Of a stretch of 23,872 nt of DNA, positions 1 to 7,117 are shown piece after piece. The DNA is from an uncultured Chitinophagaceae bacterium. Its GTDB lineage: Bacteria; Bacteroidota; Bacteroidia; Chitinophagales; Chitinophagaceae. The translations under genes and the position numbers were made by a program. The stretch lies in assembly GCA_937996595.1 (NCBI GenBank), contig CALKVC010000004.1:1-23872 (forward strand), in the 5' to 3' direction. The notes under the pieces are model-generated. The model was given only the letters and a program-made list of their open reading frames with translations. It did no database searches and was not told the origin of the DNA. The stretch's first letter is position 1. Each line of letters opens with the position of its first letter.

Positions 1-989
1 TTAAGTTCACTGATGATCTGTTGCGATTTTTCATCAATTATTTTTTTGCTGTCTTCGCCTTTATATATGGGAACGATCACCACTTGCAAAGGCGCAATTC
101 TTGGAGGTAAAATCAATCCCTGGTCATCGCTGTGAGCCATGATCAATGCCCCTATTAAACGGGTAGAAACGCCCCAGCTTGTTGCCCAAACATATTCCAG
201 TTTATTTTCCTTATTCAGGAACTGAACATTGAACGCTTTGGCAAAATTTTGTCCCAGGAAATGTGAAGTTCCTGCCTGTAATGCCTTACCATCCTGCATC
301 AACGCTTCAATGCAATAGGTATCTTCCGCACCGGCAAAGCGTTCGTTCGCTGTTTTTACACCTTTAATAACCGGAACAGCCATATAGTTTTCTACAAAAT
401 CGGCATACACATGCAGCATTTTCTCCGTTTCTTCAATGGCTTCTTCCTTAGTGGCATGAGCGGTATGCCCTTCCTGCCATAAAAATTCTGCTGTACGCAG
501 GAATAACCTGGTACGCATTTCCCAGCGAACCACGTTTGCCCATTGGTTGATGAGCAGTGGCAGGTCGCGGTATGACTGTATCCATCCTTTATATGTATTC
601 CAGATGATGGCTTCGCTGGTTGGCCGTATGATCAGTTCTTCCTCCAGTTTGGCTTCCGGATCAACGATTAACTTTCCTTTATTTTCAGGATCGGTCTTTA
701 AGCGATAATGTGTTACAATGGCACATTCTTTTGCAAACCCTTCAGCATTTTTCTCTTCCGCTTCAAACAGGCTTTTTGGTACAAATAATGGAAAATAAGC
801 GTTCACATGGCCGGTTTCCTTGAACATCTTATCAAGCTGGTCACGCATGTTTTCCCACAATGCATAACCATAAGGTTTAATCACCATACAGCCCCGCACA
901 GCCGAATAATCTGCCAGTTGCCCTTTTATTACCAGGTCGTTGTACCATTGAGCATAATCTGTTGCCCGGGATGTTAGTTCTTTACTCAT
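1..989 (-). CDS. proS: Prolyl-tRNA synthetase, C-terminus cut by window edge
   Basis: Charges tRNA-Pro with proline in the cytoplasm. The window holds 329 codons from ATG (complement of 987-989); the rest runs off the left edge. Class II aminoacyl-tRNA synthetase signatures are visible: RPTSE at residues 122-126, a motif 2 region around 155-178 (RWEMRT, then FLWQEGHTAH), and a motif 3 region around 273-300 (GVSTRLIGA, then AHSDDQGLILPPR). The anticodon-binding domain begins near residue 300 (LQVVIVPIYKGE). The short form without an editing insertion and the EGHTAH motif match the archaeal/eukaryote-like ProRS class, about 490 aa, which is usual in Bacteroidota. So roughly the first two thirds is present. 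No frameshift is seen. The 5' side faces a divergent lipoprotein gene. Confidence 0.96.
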   Translation of the reverse strand, partial: MSKELTSRATDYAQWYNDLVIKGQLADYSAVRGCMVIKPYGYALWENMRDQLDKMFKETGHVNAYFPLFVPKSLFEAEEKNAEGFAKECAIVTHYRLKTDPENKGKLIVDPEAKLEEELIIRPTSEAIIWNTYKGWIQSYRDLPLLINQWANVVRWEMRTRLFLRTAEFLWQEGHTAHATKEEAIEETEKMLHVYADFVENYMAVPVIKGVKTANERFAGAEDTYCIEALMQDGKALQAGTSHFLGQNFAKAFNVQFLNKENKLEYVWATSWGVSTRLIGALIMAHSDDQGLILPPRIAPLQVVIVPIYKGEDSKKIIDEKSQQIISEL

Positions 990-1021
990 AATTCTTGTCT
1001 GTTAGTTTAGTTTATAATACT

Positions 1022-1070
1022 GATACGGGATACATGATACAGGATTCTCGATTTATGAACCCGGATTGTT
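1022..1070. repeat. Heptanucleotide-periodic tract (7 units beginning GA)
   Basis: Seven consecutive 7-nt units can be read with no slip: gatacgg, gatacat, gatacag, gattctc, gatttat, gaacccg, gattgtt. Six start with GAT and all with GA. The tract lies in the divergent intergenic region between proS and the lipoprotein gene, about 35 nt upstream of the proS start codon. It is not coding in any convincing frame. The first three units are nearly identical (GATAC plus two bases) and later units are degenerate, as in a decaying tandem repeat. Confidence 0.6.
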
Positions 1071-1249
1071 TTTTACCTGTTAAATACACAATTATTAACA
1101 TCGTAATCCTTCCTCTATTTATGACATCTTTAACAGCATTTTTACGTGCATAACCGTCTAATTGTAAATGCTTTTTGCAATTTTGCATAAGCAATCTACC
1201 CGGCACAAAAGTAGTAACTTCATTTTATAATCTTTTTAATCGTTCTGCC

Positions 1250-1891
1250 ATGAATATGAAAAACATAATTTTTATAGTATCAGCAGCCATTTTCAGCAGT
1301 TGCAGTACTGCTTATAAAACCGGCCAAACGCCCGATGACGTATATTATTCTCCTGCCCGGGTAATTGAGGAAGATTACCGTGAAGAAACAGAAAGAAATG
1401 ATCGTTACAACCGCCCTTACCGGGAAAGGGATATACAAATGGCAATATATGACTGGCGCTGGAGGGATTTTGACGACGACTACAATTTCAGGTATGACCC
1501 ATATCGCTATGCCTATAGTTATGGATATTATTACAACCCGTATTATTGCTACTACCCCGTTTTTATCAGTAATGTACCCGTACGGAATCCGAAGAATACT
1601 GTGCCACGCATGACAAACCTTGGAAGCTATAATAACAGCAACTATTCCATTGTAAATACGAAAATAGGCACAAGTACCTACCAGGGTAATACACGGCCTT
1701 ATAATAACAGTAACAATGTATCTAATTATATCAGGCGAATTTTAAACACACCCGTATCTGCGCCTGATAACTCAACCCGGTCATCTTCTGAAAACAGTAA
1801 CAGGAGTTATACTCCGTCATCAAGCAGCAGTTCGGGATCTTCTTCAAACAGTTCCGGAACACCTGTATCCAGGCCGGGCAGGAGCAGGTAA
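1250..1891 (+). CDS. Tyr/Ser-rich lipoprotein of unknown function
   Basis: I do not recognise a named family. From ATG at 1250 the product is 213 aa. The N-terminus is a short basic and hydrophobic stretch ending in a lipobox-like FSSC with Cys18, so it is predicted to be a lipoprotein. The upstream in-frame TTG at 1175 would add 25 residues that mask the signal, so I reject it. Residues about 30-65 are charged and Arg/Glu/Asp-rich. A Tyr-dense block follows around 75-105 (YRYAYSYGYYYNPYYCYYP), then an Asn/Ser region with two copies of YNNSN, and a Ser-rich low-complexity tail after about residue 180. The composition suggests an extended, probably surface- or periplasm-exposed protein without a compact enzyme fold. 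It is followed 102 nt later by a FadL-like barrel on the same strand. Confidence 0.75.
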   Translation: MNMKNIIFIVSAAIFSSCSTAYKTGQTPDDVYYSPARVIEEDYREETERNDRYNRPYRERDIQMAIYDWRWRDFDDDYNFRYDPYRYAYSYGYYYNPYYCYYPVFISNVPVRNPKNTVPRMTNLGSYNNSNYSIVNTKIGTSTYQGNTRPYNNSNNVSNYIRRILNTPVSAPDNSTRSSSENSNRSYTPSSSSSSGSSSNSSGTPVSRPGRSR

Positions 1892-1993
1892 TAATGTATT
1901 ATCCGGTTCTCAACAAACCTGTGCTTATATGTGCTGCAGATATTATGTTATCAAACCTTAAAGAATTTTCCTGTACGGCAACAATTCCATATT

Positions 1994-3544
1994 ATGAAAA
2001 AATGTTTACTTCTGATCTTCACATTTGTCCTTGGTAAATCATACGCCCAGGTTCCTGAAGATGCCATAAGATATAGCTGGTATTCTCAAAACGGAAGCGC
2101 ACGTAATATGGCCATTGGCGGAGCGATGGGCTCCCTTGGCGGAGATATTACGGCAACATTTGTAAACCCGGCCGGTCTCGGATTTTATAAGAATGCTGAA
2201 TTTGTTTTCACCCCTTCTTTTCTCTTACACAGGAACAAGGCCAGTTACAGGGAAACCAATTCCAATAATGATAAGAATGCATTCAGTATAGGCCCAACCG
2301 GTTTCATCTGGGGAGAACAAAGCCGGAAAAAAGGGAACAGCCATGCATTCAGTATTGCCATAAACCAGGCTGCCAGTTTCAGCAATCTGATTAGTTATAA
2401 AGCGCTTAACAACTACAGTTCCTTTAGCGAGCAGTTTGCGGAAGAATTTGCAAAAAGCGGGTACAGCATCAATGATGTGCTAACAAGCAATTCACCGCTG
2501 CCATATGGTTCTGCAACAGCACTGTATACCTACCTGATAGATACTGTCAGCATTAACGGGAACATATTTGTAAAAGCCGCTCCCGAATATTTACTTGATT
2601 CCGGGTATGCCCTTATGCAGGACATGTACAGGAGAACAAAGGGTGGCGTGTATGACCTGTCTTTTGCCTTTGCCAATAACATACAAGACAAATGGCTATG
2701 GGGCGTTTCTGTGGGCGTTCCTTTTGTGTACTACAAAAGCAACAGCAAGTTTACAGAAACCGATACTTCTTCCAACAATTTCAACCACTTCAAATCATTT
2801 ACGTATGAGGATGAATTTACTACCAGTGGTGTGGGTTTTAACCTGAAACTGGGAGCCATTTATAAACCGGTGGAACATGTACGCATCGGCTTGTCAATTC
2901 ATACGCCAACATATATGCTGTTAACCGACAACAGGACTACCTCCCTGCTTACAAACCTGGAATCAGCAACCGGCCAGCCGGAGTCCTTTTTTGTTAAATC
3001 GCAAACATTTACCAATAACCAGGAAGGAGAAAGCAAGTATACCCAAACTTCTCCCTGGAAAGCCATCCTGAGTGCTTCCTATGTATTCAGGGAACAGGAG
3101 AACGTTAAAAAGCAAAAGGGATTCATTACAGCCGATATTGAGTATGTGAATCACCGCAGCAGCCGGTTCAGCAGCGATAATGAAGAGCCTACAGAAAATG
3201 AAAAAGCCTATTATAAATCGCTGAACCAGGTGGTTAAGAATGAATACAAGGGAGCATTCAATTTCAGGGTTGGCGGTGAATTGAAATTCAATATCATTAT
3301 GGCAAGGCTCGGACTGGCATATTACGGCAAACCTTATAAGGACCGTGATTTCAGGGCAAACCAATTATTACTTAGTGGCGGGCTGGGATACAGGAACAAA
3401 GGATTTTTCATTGACCTCACCTACGTTCATCGGGTAACCCGTGACGTTAGTTTCCCATACAGGCTGGAAGACAGGTTAAATACGTATGCCAGTTTGAATC
3501 AGAAAACGGGGAATATTGTGGCAACGGTTGGGGTGAAGTTTTGA
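1994..3544 (+). CDS. OmpP1/FadL-like outer-membrane beta-barrel protein
   Basis: From ATG at 1994 the product is 516 aa with a signal peptide (MKKCLLLIFTFVLG, predicted cleavage after SYA near residue 18). The upstream GTG at 1931 would put 21 residues before the signal, so it is rejected. The mature N-terminus has the FadL/OmpP1/TodX-type pattern: a Gly-rich GGAMGSLGGD followed by VNPAGLGF. The remainder alternates aromatic and polar residues, as expected of amphipathic strands, and it ends in Phe (VGVKF), as many outer-membrane barrels do. Relatives are often annotated as hemin receptors or long-chain fatty acid transporters. The substrate cannot be told from sequence; a passive channel for hydrophobic compounds is the family expectation. 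The gene ends right at a G-rich repeat tract. Confidence 0.8.
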   Translation: MKKCLLLIFTFVLGKSYAQVPEDAIRYSWYSQNGSARNMAIGGAMGSLGGDITATFVNPAGLGFYKNAEFVFTPSFLLHRNKASYRETNSNNDKNAFSIGPTGFIWGEQSRKKGNSHAFSIAINQAASFSNLISYKALNNYSSFSEQFAEEFAKSGYSINDVLTSNSPLPYGSATALYTYLIDTVSINGNIFVKAAPEYLLDSGYALMQDMYRRTKGGVYDLSFAFANNIQDKWLWGVSVGVPFVYYKSNSKFTETDTSSNNFNHFKSFTYEDEFTTSGVGFNLKLGAIYKPVEHVRIGLSIHTPTYMLLTDNRTTSLLTNLESATGQPESFFVKSQTFTNNQEGESKYTQTSPWKAILSASYVFREQENVKKQKGFITADIEYVNHRSSRFSSDNEEPTENEKAYYKSLNQVVKNEYKGAFNFRVGGELKFNIIMARLGLAYYGKPYKDRDFRANQLLLSGGLGYRNKGFFIDLTYVHRVTRDVSFPYRLEDRLNTYASLNQKTGNIVATVGVKF

Positions 3545-3660
3545 TTTGGAGATTTGGAGATGGGGGATTTGGAGATTTGTAGATGGGGGGGATTTGGGGA
3601 TTTGGAGATTTGTAGATGGGGGGGATTTGGGGATTTGGAGATTTGGAGATTTGGAGATTG
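3543..3660. repeat. G-rich octad tandem repeat (GATTTGGA-type) with a perfect 33-bp duplication
   Basis: The tract is built of variants of an 8-nt unit (gatttgga, gatttgta, gatttggg) mixed with G-run units (gat followed by 5-7 G). Within it, 3568-3600 and 3601-3633 are identical 33-bp copies in direct tandem, and a third partial copy begins at 3634. It fills nearly the whole gap between the converging FadL-like gene and miaA, and begins inside the TGA stop of the former. No U-tract hairpin is visible here, so the tract may be the only structure separating the two transcripts. Five runs of at least 4 G on the + strand could in principle support G-quadruplexes, but the loops are uneven (about 4 and 18 nt). 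Confidence 0.85.
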
Positions 3661-3694
3661 TTTGATTGGGGGATTAATTAATGGGAGATGATGG

Positions 3695-4597
3695 TCAGGT
3701 TTTTAATTTTTCTTTTATATACCGGAATACTAAGGATGAATCAGGTGGAAACCATACGATTTCATTATCTTTCTTAAACCAGGTCATTTGCCTTTTGGCA
3801 TAGTTGCGGGTATGTTGCTTTATCAATTCAATGGCCTGCTGCCGTGTAATTTCAGCATCAAAATAACTGAATAACTCCCTGTAACCAACCGTTTGCAGTG
3901 CATTCAGGTTCCTGTATGGCAATAAAGAACAGGCTTCATTTTCCAGTCCGGATTCCATCATCATTTCTACCCTTTTGTTTATTCTTTGATATAAATCGTT
4001 TCGGGGCAGTTCTAACCCGATTTTTATGATATCAAACGGGCGTTCGGCTTTTTGTTTATTACGGTATGACAGTATTGATTTACCGGTTGCACGTATCACT
4101 TCCAGCGCCCTCATTATCCGTTGTGGATTGTGAATTTCACCAGATGCGTAATAAGCCGGGTCTTCCTTCATTATGTTATCCTGTAACCACTGCATTCCCT
4201 TCAACTCATAGGCAGCGATTATTTCTTCCCGGATATGTTTTTCAATTTCGGGAATCGGGTCAAGCCCATGGCAAAATGCATTGATGTACAAACCCGTACC
4301 ACCTGCCATGATGGCTATGTCATTTTCAAGGAAAATTTCCTGCACCGATTCCAGGGCAAATTTCTCGAAATCTGCTGCAGAAATGTTTTCGTGAATGGAA
4401 TGAGTATTAATGAAATAATGAAAAACCCCGGCCAGTTCAGTGGCTGAAGGCTTTGCAACCCCAATGGATAGTTCCTTAAAACACTGCCGGCTGTCGGCTG
4501 ATATGATACGGGTATTGAAAGAGCGGGACAGGTGTAATGCCACTTCAGTTTTGCCTACTGCTGTAGGGCCTGCTAAGATGATACAGGTTTTTTTCAT
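3695..4597 (-). CDS. miaA: tRNA dimethylallyltransferase
   Basis: Transfers the dimethylallyl group of DMAPP to N6 of A37 in tRNAs that read codons starting with U, the first step towards ms2i6A. At 300 aa it has the family's usual length. The P-loop GPTAVGKT is at residues 10-17, followed by the substrate-contact region SADSRQ and the IGVAKP motif. MAGGTGLYINA lies near residue 98, and the C-terminal signature RNYAKRQMTWFKK is present. The start ATG (complement of 4595-4597) directly precedes the P-loop strand, which fits the family. It lies 83 nt downstream of the start of no other gene and is the last gene of a minus-strand run cca, pRiA4b-like, miaA in map order from right to left. No interrupted motif is seen. 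Confidence 0.96.
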   Translation of the reverse strand: MKKTCIILAGPTAVGKTEVALHLSRSFNTRIISADSRQCFKELSIGVAKPSATELAGVFHYFINTHSIHENISAADFEKFALESVQEIFLENDIAIMAGGTGLYINAFCHGLDPIPEIEKHIREEIIAAYELKGMQWLQDNIMKEDPAYYASGEIHNPQRIMRALEVIRATGKSILSYRNKQKAERPFDIIKIGLELPRNDLYQRINKRVEMMMESGLENEACSLLPYRNLNALQTVGYRELFSYFDAEITRQQAIELIKQHTRNYAKRQMTWFKKDNEIVWFPPDSSLVFRYIKEKLKT

Positions 4598-4680
4598 GCA
4601 TTAGTCTTGAGTTTGTGAAGAACCCTTAACTATATTTTACCCGAAGAAAATTATTTACCGGCTGAAACAAATCAATCCTT

Positions 4681-5253
4681 TTAAAAACCGTCATTGGTAT
4701 CATCCACTACGGTATCATCTTCCGTTTCCATGGTATCAGCATCTTCGCCCTCTTCGCCATATCCTTCCTTAAGGGCTTCCGGTTGAAGGTCATATTTGTC
4801 TTCCATTTCAGCCAGGCGGCTGTCAACCAATCCTTTGGTGCCGTATTGAGACGGGGCCAGGCCTTCGCTGCGTACACAGGTTGGGTATGTGAGTTTAATA
4901 TTTTCCTCCTTGTCAACCGTTATGAGTTCAACCATGAATCGCCAGAACTTATTAAAATCATATTCATAAATGAACTTCTGGTTCGGGTCCCTGATTTCAC
5001 TTCCAATGATGACATCATTCATGATCAATGGTTCGGCCTTATACTGCTTATCATATTTTTCCAGTGTAATCTCCCTGCCCCTTTGCCAGTTATCATTGCT
5101 GCGGTAAAAGGTTGCCTTGTGCTTGTTATCAAACTCAAAGCTTTTCAGGATGGCCTGGTGCAGGTCAAAAAATGTTTGTGTATGCCTGATCGCCACATCA
5201 CGGTAAGTACTTTCATCGTCTTCCCAGTAAATTCTGAATCGTAAGATTGCCAT
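4681..5253 (-). CDS. Plasmid pRiA4b ORF-3-like protein with acidic tail
   Basis: A 190-aa protein resembling the PRiA4_ORF3 family (named after a plasmid ORF; biochemical role unknown). The family features visible are an N-terminal strand (MAILRFRIYWED), a helix with TFFDLHQAILKSF, and later FIYEYDFNKFWRFMVEL, a version of the usual YxYDFGDxWxHxIxxE motif. The last 30 or so residues are strongly acidic (Glu/Asp runs) and probably disordered. No catalytic signature can be named. It lies between cca and miaA on the same strand, so a tRNA-related role is possible by context only. A TATTTTTG box ends 4 nt upstream of its ATG, suggesting its own leaderless transcript. Confidence 0.8.
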   Translation of the reverse strand: MAILRFRIYWEDDESTYRDVAIRHTQTFFDLHQAILKSFEFDNKHKATFYRSNDNWQRGREITLEKYDKQYKAEPLIMNDVIIGSEIRDPNQKFIYEYDFNKFWRFMVELITVDKEENIKLTYPTCVRSEGLAPSQYGTKGLVDSRLAEMEDKYDLQPEALKEGYGEEGEDADTMETEDDTVVDDTNDGF

Positions 5254-5257
5254 ATTT

Positions 5258-5265
5258 CAAAAATA
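5258..5265 (-). promoter_or_regulatory. Bacteroidota -7 promoter element before the pRiA4b-like gene
   Basis: On the minus strand the box reads TATTTTTG, a perfect TAnnTTTG. Only 4 nt separate its G from the ATG of the downstream gene. Known Bacteroidota promoters start transcription a few bases after this box, so the transcript is predicted to begin at or next to the ATG. No convincing -33 TTG/TTTG partner is seen at the usual spacing. Confidence 0.5.
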
Positions 5266-5296
5266 AGGATTTTTTTCAGTTCATAGATACGGGTCA

Positions 5297-5324
5297 AGTT
5301 ATTAGTTTTTTGTTCATAGTTAAA
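5297..5324. repeat. Short heptad-periodic tract (AGTT-type)
   Basis: Four 7-nt units in phase: agttatt, agttttt, tgttcat, agttaaa. It is the opposite-sense counterpart (AGTT versus AACT) of the ACT-heptad tract at 5363-5418, 40 nt away. The inner ends of the two tracts can pair imperfectly: 12 of 15 bases match when 5318-5332 is compared with the reverse complement of the ACTTTAA repeats. A 5-bp stem with a 5-nt loop (gcaag/cttgc) sits at 5338-5352 between them. All of it lies in the 138-nt gap between cca and the pRiA4b-like gene. Confidence 0.4.
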
Positions 5325-5362
5325 ACGTTAAATCATAGCAAGTTTGGCTTGCGGAAAAAATC

Positions 5363-5418
5363 ACTTTAAACTTTAAACTTTAAACTACAAACTAAGAACT
5401 TTTAACTCCCAACTCCCT
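5363..5418. repeat. ACT-heptad tandem repeat running into the 3' end of cca
   Basis: Eight consecutive 7-nt units with no phase slip: actttaa three times, then actacaa, actaaga, actttta, actccca, actccct. Every unit begins with ACT. The cca stop codon (complement of 5392-5394) falls inside the fifth unit, so the last eight codons of cca (ending GVKSS) are made of repeat units. This implies that the C-terminus of the enzyme was produced or extended by repeat expansion, or that the repeat grew outward from the gene end. Confidence 0.7.
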
Positions 5419-6858
5419 CGCCTTTTCCATCATAAAAGCATATGCAGCATCGTATTCATTCGGAATATCTCCATCCAGGATTGCTTCCCTGATGGCATTC
5501 TTGATATCGCCAACCATCCTGCCGGGTTGCAGGCTGAACGTTTCCATGATGATTTCACCGGTTATCGGAGGCTGCCAGTTTCGGATATGGTCTTTCTCTT
5601 CCACTTCTTTGCACCGTTGCTCCACCATTTCAAAATTCTCCAGGAAGCGTTTCACTTTCTGTTTGTTTTTTGAGGTGATGTCTGCCCGGCAAAGTGTCAT
5701 CAGCGCTTCCAGGTCTTCTCCAGCATCGAAGATCAATCTACGTATAGCCGCATCCGTTATATTCTCTTTGGTGAGGCTTATCGGGCGCAGGTGCATTTCA
5801 ACCATCTTTCGCACAAATTTCATCTTTTCGTTCTGTGGCAGTTTCAGCTGCGTGAATATCTTCGGCACCATTCTGCCGCCAACCACTTCATGGCCATGAA
5901 AGGTCCACCCATGCCCCTCTTCAAATTTTTTGGTAACCGGTTTGGCAATATCATGTAAAACGGCGGCCCACCTAAGCCATAAGTCGCCGGTATGCAGCGA
6001 AATATTGTCAACCACCTGCAGGGTATGGTAGAAGTTGTCTTTGTGACCCAACCCGTCAATATACTCTGCTCCTGCCAGGGCTGTCATTTGCGGAAAGATG
6101 ATATCCAGCAACCCGGTTTTATACAGGTGATCAAAACCAACGGAAGGTTTTATACTCAGCAATATCTTATTCAGTTCATCGGCAATCCGTTCCCTGCTAA
6201 CGATTTTTATTCGCTCTGCATTCCTGCCGATGGCCTGCCAGGTATCATCCATGATGGTAAAACCAAGTTGTGTGGCAAAGCGGATGGCCCGCATCATACG
6301 CAGTGGATCGTCGCTAAAAGTCTGATCCGGTTCAAGCGGCGTTCTAAGTAACTTGTCATCCAGGTCTTTCAGGCCTCCGAAAGGATCAATAATTTTTCCA
6401 AAATCTTTCTCATTCAGGCTAACTGCCAGGGCGTTGATGGTAAAATCACGCCTGTTCTGGTCATCTTCCAGTGTACCGGTAGATACAGCCGGTTTACGGC
6501 TATCGAAACGATAAGATTCCTTCCTGGCTCCTACAAATTCAATATCGAGAAAATGGTCAGTTTCCGTTTTATCCGGTAACCCGGTTTCCCCGGATGGCAG
6601 GTTGTGCAGCCTGATCTGCGCCGTACCGAATGTTTTAAAGAAACTTACCTGGGGCTTTGGTGTTAAGGATTTAGCCACCGCTTCCGCCAGTAAAATGCCA
6701 TCACCGATGCAAACAATATCCATATCTTTTGTAGGCCTGCCCAGCAATTTATCACGCACAAACCCACCGATAACAAAACTATCCATCCGCAGCAACCGGG
6801 ACGCAGCAGCTATCTTCTCAAAAATATCCATTTCAGCGGGTGAACATCTGATATCCAT
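5392..6858 (-). CDS. cca: CCA tRNA nucleotidyltransferase / poly(A) polymerase family with HD domain
   Basis: Adds or repairs the 3' CCA end of tRNAs. I chose the ATG at 6858 (488 aa). A TTG three codons earlier overlaps a TATTTTTG promoter box, so it cannot sensibly be the start. The class II nucleotidyltransferase head is clear: GGFVRDKLLG near residue 30, the DMD metal-binding pair (Asp44, Asp46), RRDFTINAL near 135 and DDPLRMMRAIRFA near 182. A C-terminal HD phosphohydrolase domain follows, with His277 and LHDIAKP near 300-306. This head-plus-HD layout matches the Bacteroidota enzymes annotated as CCA tRNA nucleotidyltransferase. A pure poly(A) polymerase is the alternative and cannot be excluded by eye. 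It diverges from lon and is followed by the pRiA4b-like gene and miaA. Confidence 0.93.
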   Translation of the reverse strand: MDIRCSPAEMDIFEKIAAASRLLRMDSFVIGGFVRDKLLGRPTKDMDIVCIGDGILLAEAVAKSLTPKPQVSFFKTFGTAQIRLHNLPSGETGLPDKTETDHFLDIEFVGARKESYRFDSRKPAVSTGTLEDDQNRRDFTINALAVSLNEKDFGKIIDPFGGLKDLDDKLLRTPLEPDQTFSDDPLRMMRAIRFATQLGFTIMDDTWQAIGRNAERIKIVSRERIADELNKILLSIKPSVGFDHLYKTGLLDIIFPQMTALAGAEYIDGLGHKDNFYHTLQVVDNISLHTGDLWLRWAAVLHDIAKPVTKKFEEGHGWTFHGHEVVGGRMVPKIFTQLKLPQNEKMKFVRKMVEMHLRPISLTKENITDAAIRRLIFDAGEDLEALMTLCRADITSKNKQKVKRFLENFEMVEQRCKEVEEKDHIRNWQPPITGEIIMETFSLQPGRMVGDIKNAIREAILDGDIPNEYDAAYAFMMEKARELGVKSS

Positions 6859-6864
6859 ATGCGG

Positions 6865-6872
6865 CAAAAATA
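6865..6872 (-). promoter_or_regulatory. Bacteroidota -7 promoter element before cca
   Basis: The minus strand reads TATTTTTG, then six bases (CCGCAT), then the ATG at 6858. This perfect TAnnTTTG match so close to the start codon predicts a leaderless or near-leaderless cca mRNA and argues against the TTG start that overlaps it. No clear -33 element is seen. Confidence 0.5.
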
Positions 6873-7085
6873 GTGAATAGTGTATAGTTTATGCATAAGG
6901 AGACCTGCACCTGCTTCTTCTATAAAAACCCATATGGCCAAAACATAAAAAATAAGTTTCTTTCAATTGCAAATATGTAGTTTGAGAATACGTTATAACA
7001 AAAGCATGCAAAAACCAGCATTTCTTAACAATGGCATCAATCTTGCCAATACTAACATCCACTAAATTTTAGCCGATAACTAACC

Positions 7086-7093
7086 TAACTTTG
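7086..7093 (+). promoter_or_regulatory. Bacteroidota -7 promoter element before lon
   Basis: TAACTTTG, a perfect TAnnTTTG, ends 24 nt upstream of the lon ATG, so a leader of about 20 nt is expected. No good -33 TTG lies 17-23 nt upstream. I do not see a CIRCE-type inverted repeat, so heat control, if any, is not visible here. Confidence 0.5.
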
Positions 7094-7117
7094 TCAAATT
7101 GACCTTTAGCACAAACT

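Noticed and set aside
1012..1206. Minus-strand 64-codon ORF upstream of proS
   Set aside because: It crosses the heptad repeat and the start region of the divergent lipoprotein gene, with no signal, domain or plausible composition.
2963..3364. Minus-strand 133-codon ORF inside the FadL-like gene
   Set aside because: It is fully antisense to a well-supported barrel protein and shows no coding logic of its own.
3562..3632. Stable G-quadruplex
   Set aside because: The G-runs are present but loops alternate between about 4 and 18 nt, so a stable fold is doubtful without calculation.
3543..3660. CRISPR array
   Set aside because: The units are 8 nt with no unique spacers and no cas genes nearby; it is a simple tandem repeat.
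4783..5244. Plus-strand 153-codon ORF opposite the pRiA4b-like gene
   Set aside because: It is an antisense shadow; the minus-strand reading has family motifs and a promoter box.
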